This document shows positions 1-5,565 of a DNA stretch of 5,565 nucleotides, in pieces. Each line of letters starts with the position of its first letter. Position 1 is the first letter of the stretch. The notes beneath the pieces were generated by a model. That model was given only the letters and a program-made list of their open reading frames with translations, had not been told where the DNA came from and did no database searches. Source of the DNA: an uncultured Parvimonas sp. (GTDB lineage Bacteria > Bacillota > Clostridia > Tissierellales > Peptoniphilaceae); NCBI GenBank assembly GCA_902470455.1, contig CABRGI010000063.1, positions 1-5,565 on the forward strand, in the 5' to 3' direction. The position numbers and the translations under genes are program-made.

Positions 1-69
1 GCAACATTAGTTCCGGTTTTTGAAGCAATCAAAAATTCAAGATTTTTTTATAAATTAGAGGAGGAATAA
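1..69 (+). CDS. C-terminal tail of an upstream gene (partial, unidentified)
   Basis: Frame 1 is open from the first base to a TAA at 67-69 and encodes 22 residues, beginning ATLVPVFEAIK and ending in FFYKLEEE. The frame is the natural continuation of a gene cut by the window edge. It ends only 2 nt before the next start, and the Shine-Dalgarno sequence of that next gene lies within its last codons, which is typical of operon partners. The tail is too short for a family assignment and I do not recognise it. An open frame of 22 codons could occur by chance, so the main support is its position and close coupling to the next gene. Confidence 0.55.
   Translation, partial: ATLVPVFEAIKNSRFFYKLEEE
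57..65 (+). promoter_or_regulatory. Ribosome binding site for the TTG-started gene at 72
   Basis: The sequence AGAGGAGGA lies 6-7 nt before the TTG at 72. It is a near-perfect Shine-Dalgarno sequence and decides the start, because no in-frame ATG occurs until base 360. It is embedded in the last codons of the upstream gene, which suggests coupled translation. Confidence 0.8.
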
Positions 70-71
70 TT

Positions 72-431
72 TTGAATATAATTAAAAATGAAGAGCATTA
101 CGCTAAATTAATAGTTAGCGGACTTGTTCATTATTATTTTAGTAAAAGAGTTCAAGATTTAAAAATAGATTTTAAAATAGAAAAAAATTCCTTAAGAGTT
201 ATCGCTGAAGGAAATGTTAAGATAAAACCGAAAGATTTGGAAGAGTTGAATAGAATTTCAAATTCTGCCAGACTTCCGGAGTTTGAAAATTATTATGATA
301 ATCTAATTGGATTTGGAAGCAATTCAAGTGATGTGTCTAATATAGATGCTCTGGGCTCTATGGTTGATGAAGCTATTGTTTCTTATTCTGATGATGGTCT
401 TTTGACTATTTATTTAGTTAGAAATTTCTAA
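72..431 (+). CDS. Conserved-looking small protein of unknown function (119 aa)
   Basis: I do not recognise this protein. It starts at TTG, supported by a strong Shine-Dalgarno sequence; the first in-frame ATG would be residue 97. It is soluble, with no signal peptide or membrane segment and no cysteine. The N-terminal part (about 1-30) looks helical, followed by alternating beta-type segments (about 31-55). A polar middle contains RLPEFENYYDNLIGFG (about 67-82), and the C-terminus (about 94-119) holds LGSMVDEAIVSYSDDG followed by a beta strand. The C-terminal pattern loosely recalls the last strands of GHKL/RsbW-like ATPase folds, but no ATP-binding motifs are visible, so that is only a weak impression. 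It is translationally linked to the gene before it. It is separated from sufC by 98 nt that contain a likely promoter, so a role in Fe-S assembly cannot be assumed. Confidence 0.8.
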   Translation: MNIIKNEEHYAKLIVSGLVHYYFSKRVQDLKIDFKIEKNSLRVIAEGNVKIKPKDLEELNRISNSARLPEFENYYDNLIGFGSNSSDVSNIDALGSMVDEAIVSYSDDGLLTIYLVRNF

Positions 432-442
432 CCTTTGGTATT

Positions 443-472
443 TTGAGAACATACATATTAGTTTATTGTTAT
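443..472 (+). promoter_or_regulatory. Candidate sigma-A promoter for the suf operon
   Basis: A possible -35 box TTGAGA (443-448, 5/6 to consensus) is followed after 18 nt by TGTTAT (467-472, 4/6 to TATAAT). It lies in the only substantial gap upstream of sufC. The -10 box would overlap the left arm of the inverted repeat at 465-494, a layout suited to repression. The match is modest. Alternative -10 elements such as TATTAT at 483-488 exist but lack a good -35, so the exact promoter is uncertain. Confidence 0.35.
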
Positions 473-494
473 GCCCTGTGGGTATTATAACAAT
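465..494. promoter_or_regulatory. Inverted repeat upstream of sufC: putative operator or leader hairpin
   Basis: The arms ATTGTTAT (465-472) and ATAACAAT (487-494) are perfect 8-bp reverse complements with 14 bp between them. Their centres are 22 bp apart, about two helical turns, which suits a dimeric DNA-binding protein. Inside the repeat, CCC (474-476) and GGG (480-482) can also pair around a TGT loop, so the transcript could form a hairpin. No T-tract follows, so it is not a standard terminator. Position and symmetry suggest control of sufC expression, perhaps by an Fe-S- or iron-sensing regulator; the regulator's identity is inference. Confidence 0.5.
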
Positions 495-529
495 TATGCT
501 AAACAAAACTACTATAAGGAGTAACATAT

Positions 530-1270
530 ATGAAAATATTAGAGGTAAAAAATCTTCATGTTAATGTTGGAGATAAAGAAATTTTAAAAGGTATCAATTT
601 AGATATCTTTGAGGGAAAGGTTCATGTCATTATGGGACCAAATGGAGCAGGAAAATCTACACTTACAAATTCTATTATGGCCCATCCTAATTATGAAGTT
701 ACAAAGGGCGACATATTTTTTAAGGGTGAAAACATAAATGAATTAAGAGCAGATGAGAGGGCAAAGCTTGGGATGTTTATGTCTTTTCAAAATCCGGAAG
801 AAGTTCCTGGAGTTACCGTTTCAAATTTTATTAGAGCTTCAAGAATGTCAATAACAGGAGAAAAAGAAAGTGTTATCGAATTTCAAAGAGAGCTTGAAGA
901 AAAAATGGAGAGTTTAACTATGGATGCTTCTTATGCTCAAAGATATTTGAATGTCGGCTTTTCCGGTGGAGAAAAGAAAAAAACTGAAATTTTACAAATG
1001 GTTATGTTAAATCCTGCACTTGTAATGTTGGATGAAACTGATTCTGGACTTGATATTGATGCAGTTAGAGTTGTTTCTGAAAATGTTGAAAAATTTAAAA
1101 GTGAAAATAAATCAATTTTGATTATAACTCATCACAGGGCAATATTATCAAGAATTAAACCGGATTATGTTCATGTTTTATATAATGGTAAAATTGTAAA
1201 AACATCAGATGCTTCTTTGATTGATAAAATTCAAAAAGAAGGTTATTCTTGGGTTGAACAAGAGGTGTAG
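530..1270 (+). CDS. sufC: SufC, ABC-type ATPase of the Fe-S cluster assembly scaffold
   Basis: SufC is the cytosolic ATPase of the SufBCD complex. ATP-driven dimerisation remodels SufB-SufD during cluster assembly; it is not a transporter. The 246 residues match the usual family length. Visible motifs are Walker A GPNGAGKST (36-44, K42), Q-loop Q87 in SFQNPEEVPG, ABC signature FSGGE (144-148), Walker B plus catalytic glutamate VMLDE (165-169, E169), D-loop SGLD (172-175) and switch H201 in ITHH. The stretch after the signature reads KKKTEILQ where many SufC have KKRNEILQ, a mild departure. The ATG is preceded by AAGGAG (516-521) at 8 nt. It is the first gene of the operon, follows the probable promoter and inverted repeat, and sufB begins 2 nt after its stop. 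Confidence 0.97.
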   Translation: MKILEVKNLHVNVGDKEILKGINLDIFEGKVHVIMGPNGAGKSTLTNSIMAHPNYEVTKGDIFFKGENINELRADERAKLGMFMSFQNPEEVPGVTVSNFIRASRMSITGEKESVIEFQRELEEKMESLTMDASYAQRYLNVGFSGGEKKKTEILQMVMLNPALVMLDETDSGLDIDAVRVVSENVEKFKSENKSILIITHHRAILSRIKPDYVHVLYNGKIVKTSDASLIDKIQKEGYSWVEQEV

Positions 1271-1272
1271 TT

Positions 1273-2688
1273 ATGACATCAGAAAGAAAAAAAACGCAAG
1301 TAGAAGAAATGGACAGAGGTGTCTATGATATAAAAAACGAAGTAAGGTATTTTTCAAAAACTGAAAAAGGCTTAACTCGTGATATTGTTATGCAAATTTC
1401 CAAAGAGAAAAATGAACCTGACTGGATGTTGGAATTAAGACTTAAAGCATTGGAAGTTTTTGAAAAATCTAAAAATCCAAATTGGGGACCTGATTTGTCT
1501 CCTGTTGATATAAATGAAATTACAACATATATTCGTCCGGATGCAAAAATGAGTGAAGATTGGAATGAGTTGCCTGAAGATATTAAGGGAACATTTGATG
1601 CACTTGGTATTCCGGAAGCGGAATATAAAAGTGCACTTTCAGGAGTTGGAGCTCAATACGACAGTGAAGTTGTTTATCATAGCTTAACTGAGAAAATGAG
1701 GAAACAAGGAGTTATTTATACAGATTTTGAAACTGCCGTAAGAGAATATCCTGATATAATAAAAGAATATTTTATGACTTGCATAAAGCCTGAAGATCAT
1801 AGATATGCTGCATTACATTATGCAGTTTGGAGTGGAGGCTCCTTTGTTTATGTTCCAAAGGGAGTTAATGTAAGTATTCCTTTACAATCATATTTCAGAC
1901 TTAATGCACCGGGTGCGGGACAATTTGAACATACTTTAATTATTATTGAAGAAGGAGCATATTGCCATTTTATTGAAGGCTGTTCAGCTCCAAAATACAA
2001 TGTTTTAAATGTTCATGCTGGAGCAGTTGAACTTTTCGTAAAGAAAAATGCAACTTTAAGATATTCTACAATAGAAAATTGGTCAAGAAATATGTATAAC
2101 TTAAATACAAAAAGAGCAATTGTTGATGAAAATGGAACTATTGAATGGGTTTCAGGATCTTTCGGTTCAAAGGTAAGTCTATTATATCCAATGAGTGTGT
2201 TGAGAGGAGAAGGAGCAAAAAGCGAATTTACCGGAATAACTTTTGCAGGTAAAGATCAATATTTGGATACCGGTGCTAAAGTAATTCATGCAGCTCCAAG
2301 AACAAGCTCATCAATAAATTCAAAATCCATATCTAAGGGTAATGGAGTTGCAATTTATAGAGGCCTTGTAGATGTAAAACCTAATTGTCCCGGCTGTAAA
2401 TCAACTGTAACTTGTGAATCCTTAATGTTGGATCAGGAATCTCAATCAGATACAATTCCTGTTATAAATATTCAAACATCAGATATTGACTTAGGTCATG
2501 AAGCAAAAATTGGTAGAATTGACGATGATGTAATTTTCTATCTAATGAGTCGCGGTATTCCTGAAGAAGAGGCAAAAGCTATGATTGTTAGAGGTTTTGC
2601 TGAACCGATTGCAAAGGAATTACCTTTGGAATATGCTGTTGAAATGAATGCTTTGATTAATCTTGAACTTGAAGGAACTATTGGTTAG
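1273..2688 (+). CDS. sufB: SufB, Fe-S cluster scaffold subunit of SufBCD
   Basis: SufB is the main scaffold subunit on which the nascent Fe-S cluster is built, paired with SufD and driven by SufC. At 471 aa it has full length for the Bacillota type (about 465). Conserved blocks are AVWSGGSFVYVPKGV (near 184-198), YFRLN (R209, N211), EGCSAP (C237, equivalent to E. coli C254), NW with W270, LNTKR with K280, C381 (equivalent to C405), HEAK with H409-E410 (equivalent to H433-E434), and FYLMSRGI then ELPLEYAVEMN near the C-terminus. Oddities are an extra C372-x-x-C375 just before C381, E268 where E. coli has Q285, and G408 where E. coli has E432. Equivalences rest on manual alignment to remembered sequences. 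AGAGGTG (1261-1267) serves as ribosome site and overlaps the sufC end, giving coupled translation. Confidence 0.97.
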   Translation: MTSERKKTQVEEMDRGVYDIKNEVRYFSKTEKGLTRDIVMQISKEKNEPDWMLELRLKALEVFEKSKNPNWGPDLSPVDINEITTYIRPDAKMSEDWNELPEDIKGTFDALGIPEAEYKSALSGVGAQYDSEVVYHSLTEKMRKQGVIYTDFETAVREYPDIIKEYFMTCIKPEDHRYAALHYAVWSGGSFVYVPKGVNVSIPLQSYFRLNAPGAGQFEHTLIIIEEGAYCHFIEGCSAPKYNVLNVHAGAVELFVKKNATLRYSTIENWSRNMYNLNTKRAIVDENGTIEWVSGSFGSKVSLLYPMSVLRGEGAKSEFTGITFAGKDQYLDTGAKVIHAAPRTSSSINSKSISKGNGVAIYRGLVDVKPNCPGCKSTVTCESLMLDQESQSDTIPVINIQTSDIDLGHEAKIGRIDDDVIFYLMSRGIPEEEAKAMIVRGFAEPIAKELPLEYAVEMNALINLELEGTIG

Positions 2689-2694
2689 GAGGTG
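2687..2694 (+). promoter_or_regulatory. Ribosome binding site of sufD, overlapping the sufB stop
   Basis: AGGAGGTG is a near-perfect anti-16S match, 5 nt before the sufD ATG. Its first two bases are the last two of the sufB TAG stop, so ribosomes ending on sufB expose or occupy the sufD start site. It is among the strongest Shine-Dalgarno sequences in the operon. Confidence 0.8.
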
Positions 2695-2699
2695 TCTGT

Positions 2700-3731
2700 A
2701 TGAGAGGAAATTTTATACCAAGTAATACTTGGAATGCAACAAGAGTTAATAATACAGAAGTACTATTACCTAATCTGAATCTAAAAGAATATTCTTTAAT
2801 TAAGAGTGAAAATAAAAATTTGGATTTTTCTTATGAAAATTTTTCGTTTTCAAATGAATTGACTGAAAAATTAAAAGGCTTTACAAATTTAAAAATGGAT
2901 TTTGTTTCAACGAAAGAAAATTCTTTAAATCAAGTTGTTTCATTAGAATTAAATGAAGAAAACAATCAATTAGTCGATGTTATAAAGGTAAGAGCTGAAG
3001 AAAATTCGACTTTAAACTTAACTTTGGATTATTTTTCAAGAGAAAGTGTTAAAGGGTTCAGACATTCAATTATAGAAATTGAAGCTGAAGAAAACAGTGA
3101 TGTTAAAATTTACATTTCTCAAAGATTTTCTTTGGAGGTTTTGAGTATTCAAAGTGTTTATTACAAAGTTAAAGAAAATGCAAATGTTGAATTTGTTCAA
3201 GTTGATTTAGGAGGCAGAGAAAATTATGTTTCCTATATAGGAGATCTCGTTGATAACAATTCAAATGTCAACGTAAATTCTATTTATTTCGGCAAAAACG
3301 AACAAAAATTAGATTTTAATTATGTGGCAACTCAAAGTGGACGTGCTACAAATTATAATTTGGCGATTAAGGGAGCATTAGCTGATAGAGCTCAAAAGAC
3401 TTGTAAAGTTACTATTGACTTTAAACGTGGTTCATCAACTTCAAAGGGTTCTGAACAAGAATATGTAACATTACTTTCTGATGATATAAAAAATGTTGCA
3501 GTTCCGATTTTGCTTTGTACTGAAGATGATGTTGAAGGAATTCATGCAGCGAGTGCGGGGAAAATTGATGAAAATATACTATTTTACATTATGAGTCGTG
3601 GTTTTAGTGAATCTGAAGCCAAGAGATTGATTTTGGAATCAAAATTCGCCGAAACTATTGATTTAATAGAAAATGAAGAAATAAGAAAGAGAGTTTATAC
3701 AACTTTATCCAAAAAACTTTCGGAGGTATAA
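2700..3731 (+). CDS. sufD: SufD, SufB-paralogous scaffold subunit (short form)
   Basis: SufD pairs with SufB in the SufBC2D complex and is linked to iron delivery and cluster formation. The family assignment rests on its place between sufB and sufS, the N-terminal FIPSNTWNATRVN (5-17), a central beta-strand-rich body typical of the SufB/SufD beta-helix, and the C-terminal block H282-AASAGKIDENILFYIMSRGF, which matches the SufB/SufD C-terminal helical domain. H282 aligns with E. coli SufD H360. The cysteine two residues before it in E. coli (C358) is replaced by G280. At 343 aa it is well below the roughly 420-440 aa of E. coli and Bacillus SufD. The shortfall appears to be at the N-terminal side, and reading frame and ends look intact, so it is a short variant rather than a broken gene. 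It starts 11 nt after sufB and ends 1 nt before sufS. Confidence 0.93.
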   Translation: MRGNFIPSNTWNATRVNNTEVLLPNLNLKEYSLIKSENKNLDFSYENFSFSNELTEKLKGFTNLKMDFVSTKENSLNQVVSLELNEENNQLVDVIKVRAEENSTLNLTLDYFSRESVKGFRHSIIEIEAEENSDVKIYISQRFSLEVLSIQSVYYKVKENANVEFVQVDLGGRENYVSYIGDLVDNNSNVNVNSIYFGKNEQKLDFNYVATQSGRATNYNLAIKGALADRAQKTCKVTIDFKRGSSTSKGSEQEYVTLLSDDIKNVAVPILLCTEDDVEGIHAASAGKIDENILFYIMSRGFSESEAKRLILESKFAETIDLIENEEIRKRVYTTLSKKLSEV

Positions 3732-3732
3732 T

Positions 3733-4962
3733 ATGACTAAAACTGTTATTGAAATTAGAAAAGATTTTCCATATTTGAATGAAGAAAAAGTTGGGAAAAA
3801 AGTTATTTATTTAGATAATGCAGCTACAAGTCAAAAGCCTCAAGCTGTTATTGATACTATAACAAATTATTACTCTTATCAAAATGGAAGTCCACATAGA
3901 GGTAGTCATTACCTTAGTATGTCTGCGACTGATATTTATGAGGGAACAAGAAAGAAAGTTAAAAATTTTCTTAATGCAAAGAGAACTACAGAAATAATTT
4001 TCACTAAAAATGCAAGTGAGGCACTTAATCTAGTTGCATATTGTTATCTTAATAAATTAAAAAAAGATGATGAAATAATGCTCAGCATTATGGAACATCA
4101 TAGTAATTTATGTACTTGGCAATTTTTAAAAGAAAAGACAGGTGCTAAACTTAACTATATCTATCTTGATGATAATTTCCAATTGGATATGAAATCTTTT
4201 GAAGAAAAAATTTCTAATAAAGTAAAATTAGTTTGTATAACTGCTGCTTCAAATGTAGTAGCTACAATGCCTGACATCAAAAAAATTATTGAAATAGCAC
4301 ATAAAAACGGAGCTAAAGTTTTAGTTGATGCTTCTCAAATAGTTGCACATAAAAAATTAGATGTTCAAGAATTAGATGTCGATTTCTTGGCTTTTTCAGG
4401 ACATAAAATGTTAAGTGCAATGGGCGTTGGTGTGCTTTATGGAAAGTTTGAGCTCTTAAAAGAAATGGATCCTTTCCTTTATGGAGGAGACATGATTGAA
4501 TATGTTTATGAGGACCATTCAACATATCTTTTACCGGCAGGTCGTTTTGAAGCGGGAACACAAAATGTTGGAGCTGTTGCTTCACTTGGTTCTGCTATTG
4601 ACTATCTTGAAGAATTGGGATTTTGTTATATAGAAAAATTGGAAAGAGAACTTATGAATTTTGCTTTTGAAGAAATGGAAAAGCTAGATTTCATAAAGAC
4701 TTATACTACAGAAGACGAAAATAGATGTCCTGTAATAGCTTTTAATGTAAAAGATGCTCATCCTCATGATGTATCTTCAATACTTGATAGCTTTGGAATT
4801 GCAATAAGAAGTGGGCATCATTGTGCAGAGCCTTTGCATAGATATTTGAATGAAAATGCAACTTGTAGAGTTAGTTTTTCTTTCTATAACACTAAAGAAG
4901 AAGTAGAATATTTCATTGAGAAATTAAAAGAAGTAAGGAGAATATTACATCTTGGACATTAG
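3733..4962 (+). CDS. sufS: SufS, PLP-dependent cysteine desulfurase (type II)
   Basis: SufS converts L-cysteine to alanine and leaves a persulfide on its own cysteine for transfer to SufU. Length 409 aa matches the family (about 406). Visible residues are H122 in EHHSN (stacks on PLP), N174 in the SN loop, D199 and Q202 in VDASQ, H224-K225 in FSGHK (K225 forms the PLP aldimine), FEAGT near 275, R359 and C364 in RSGHHCAEP (C364 is the persulfide cysteine), and R379 in TCR (binds substrate carboxylate). The short loop around C364 is type II, which needs a partner such as SufU. Departures are A171-A172 where SufS proteins usually have His and Val/Ile before SN, A177 for Gly, and S228-A229-M230 for the usual GPT after the lysine. 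Ribosome site GGAGG at 3722-3726. The gene overlaps sufU by 11 nt. Confidence 0.96.
   Translation: MTKTVIEIRKDFPYLNEEKVGKKVIYLDNAATSQKPQAVIDTITNYYSYQNGSPHRGSHYLSMSATDIYEGTRKKVKNFLNAKRTTEIIFTKNASEALNLVAYCYLNKLKKDDEIMLSIMEHHSNLCTWQFLKEKTGAKLNYIYLDDNFQLDMKSFEEKISNKVKLVCITAASNVVATMPDIKKIIEIAHKNGAKVLVDASQIVAHKKLDVQELDVDFLAFSGHKMLSAMGVGVLYGKFELLKEMDPFLYGGDMIEYVYEDHSTYLLPAGRFEAGTQNVGAVASLGSAIDYLEELGFCYIEKLERELMNFAFEEMEKLDFIKTYTTEDENRCPVIAFNVKDAHPHDVSSILDSFGIAIRSGHHCAEPLHRYLNENATCRVSFSFYNTKEEVEYFIEKLKEVRRILHLGH
4934..4940 (+). promoter_or_regulatory. Ribosome binding site of sufU inside the sufS end
   Basis: TAAGGAG lies 11 nt before the TTG at 4952, inside the last codons of sufS. Its TAA is also an in-frame stop in the sufU frame, so sufU cannot start further upstream. 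This supports TTG 4952 as the start. The spacing is slightly long, which together with TTG may lower initiation unless it is coupled to sufS translation. Confidence 0.7.
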
Positions 4963-5377
4963 AGAAATTTATACTGAAATAATAACAGAAGAAAGTAGAA
5001 ATACAAAAAACAAAAGATATTTGGAACATCCGACTCATGAAGAAAAAGGTCATAATCCTAGTTGTGGAGATGAAATTACATTACAATTGGATATTGAAGA
5101 CGGTATTATCAAAGATGCCTCTTATGTTGGTGTAGGTTGTGCTATTTCTCAAGCTTCAACATCACTTATGATTGATTTAATAAAGGGAAAAACTTTAGAT
5201 GAAGCAAAAGAACTTTGTGAAACATTTTTGGCAATGATTACAGAAGGTCTTGAGGGCGATGAGCTAAAAAAACTTAAAGATGCCATAGCTCTTCAAAATA
5301 TTTCTACAATGCCTGCAAGAGTTAAATGTGCTGTTCTTGCTTGGCATACATTAAAAAATATACTTGAAGCTAATTAA
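4952..5377 (+). CDS. sufU: SufU, zinc-dependent sulfur acceptor for SufS (IscU-fold)
   Basis: SufU has the IscU fold, but in Bacillota it acts mainly as the sulfur-transfer partner of SufS, swapping a zinc ligand to accept the persulfide. The four expected zinc-site residues are present: C38 and D40 in NPSCGDE, C63 in GVGCAIS and C126 in ARVKCAVLAW. The gap between C63 and C126 is the long SufU type, which separates it from IscU, and the HSCA-binding LPPVK motif of IscU is absent. Length 141 aa is normal (Bacillus about 147). It starts with TTG, the only plausible start after the in-frame stop at 4934-4936, and overlaps the sufS end by 11 nt in another frame. That overlap suggests coupled synthesis of the two partners. 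It is the last gene before the terminator. Confidence 0.96.
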   Translation: MDIREIYTEIITEESRNTKNKRYLEHPTHEEKGHNPSCGDEITLQLDIEDGIIKDASYVGVGCAISQASTSLMIDLIKGKTLDEAKELCETFLAMITEGLEGDELKKLKDAIALQNISTMPARVKCAVLAWHTLKNILEAN

Positions 5378-5382
5378 ATATG

Positions 5383-5411
5383 GTCGTAGCTCTTTTGAGT
5401 TGCGACTTTTT
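5383..5411 (+). terminator. Rho-independent terminator of the suf operon
   Basis: A 10-bp stem (GTCGTAGCTC at 5383-5392 with GAGTTGCGAC at 5397-5406, including two G-U pairs) closes a TTTT loop and is followed by five T (5407-5411). It begins 6 nt after the sufU stop, the expected place for the operon end. The T-tract is short and soon interrupted by GAATAGG, so some read-through into the next gene is possible. Confidence 0.9.
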
Positions 5412-5425
5412 GAATAGGAGGGTAT

Positions 5426-5565
5426 ATGAGGATTTTTTTTATATTATATTTGCTTTTAGACGGTTTGTTATACAACTATAAATTATTGATTTCTATAATT
5501 TTTATAATGAATTTAATATCTTTTACAATATTTTATATTGATAAAAGAAAAGCTATAAAAGGCAA
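5426..5565 (+). CDS. DUF1294-like small membrane protein (partial, runs off the window)
   Basis: The frame is open from ATG 5426 to the window end, giving 46 residues. AGGAGG (5416-5421) lies 4 nt before the start and supports it. The visible part is strongly hydrophobic, with membrane segments at about 3-15 and 20-37, followed by a positive patch IDKRKAIKG (38-46). The pattern of a helix with MNLISF, then IDKRKA, is typical of the N-terminal half of DUF1294 proteins, which have about 90-120 residues and several membrane segments and no established function. It starts only 14 nt after the terminator T-tract, leaving no room for its own promoter there. Expression would need read-through or a promoter inside sufU. 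Nothing ties it functionally to Fe-S assembly. Confidence 0.7.
   Translation, partial: MRIFFILYLLLDGLLYNYKLLISIIFIMNLISFTIFYIDKRKAIKG

Noticed and set aside
465..494. Inverted repeat as a rho-independent terminator for the 72-431 gene
   Set aside because: The repeat is not followed by a T-tract, and the internal stem is only 3 bp. An operator or leader hairpin fits better, although weak attenuation cannot be excluded.
432..529. Riboswitch or T-box upstream of sufC
   Set aside because: The gap is only 98 nt and shows one simple inverted repeat. I see no T-box core, no multi-helix aptamer pattern and no expression-platform terminator.
530..1270. SufC as a transporter ATPase
   Set aside because: The ABC motifs alone would allow it, but the SufC-specific NPEEVPG and FSGGEKK context and the following sufB, sufD, sufS and sufU leave no doubt.
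4313..4585. Open frame of 90 codons on the minus strand
   Set aside because: It lies wholly inside sufS, which has conserved catalytic residues across this region. The minus-strand protein has no recognisable domain, and I see no supporting promoter. It is a shadow frame.
4952..5377. IscU or NifU N-terminal scaffold instead of SufU
   Set aside because: The long spacing between C63 and C126, absence of LPPVK and of the IscU active-site His-Cys pair, and location next to sufS all indicate SufU.
1..5565. Mobile elements, CRISPR arrays, tRNA or rRNA genes
   Set aside because: I found no direct repeat arrays, transposase-like frames, terminal inverted repeats or tRNA-like cloverleaf sequences. 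The window is almost fully coding and has uniform base use.

Overview
The window is an AT-rich, all-plus-strand stretch holding one complete SUF iron-sulfur cluster assembly operon, with short flanking genes. The low GC content, purine-rich Shine-Dalgarno sequences, TTG starts and a SufU-type (not SufE or SufA) accessory protein point to a Bacillota chromosome. The gene order sufC-B-D-S-U, rather than the sufC-D-S-U-B order of Bacillus, suggests an anaerobic Clostridia/Tissierellia-type host. The genus is not determined.

Layout. Bases 1-69 are the tail of an upstream gene. It is followed 2 nt later by a small TTG-started gene of unknown function (72-431). A 98-nt gap (432-529) holds the probable operon promoter and a clear inverted repeat. 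Then come sufC (530-1270), sufB (1273-2688), sufD (2700-3731), sufS (3733-4962) and sufU (4952-5377). They are separated by 2, 11, 1 and -11 nt, so they should form one transcript with coupled translation. A strong rho-independent terminator (5383-5411) closes the operon. Directly after it, at 5426, a membrane-protein gene resembling the DUF1294 family starts and runs off the window.

How the genes work together. SufS takes sulfur from cysteine as a persulfide, and SufU, a zinc protein in this class, accepts it. The SufB-SufC-SufD scaffold, driven by the SufC ATPase, builds the Fe-S cluster for transfer to client proteins. All main catalytic residues are visible. No SufA, SufE, SufR or IscR gene is in the window.

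The system is known, not new. What stands out is several departures from consensus inside it. SufB carries an extra CxxC next to its conserved cysteine, and non-consensus residues at two positions that I recall as functionally important in E. coli. SufS has unusual residues around its PLP lysine and in the SN loop. The sufC leader contains an 8-bp-arm inverted repeat with operator-like spacing. The remaining novelty lies in the uncharacterised small gene upstream.
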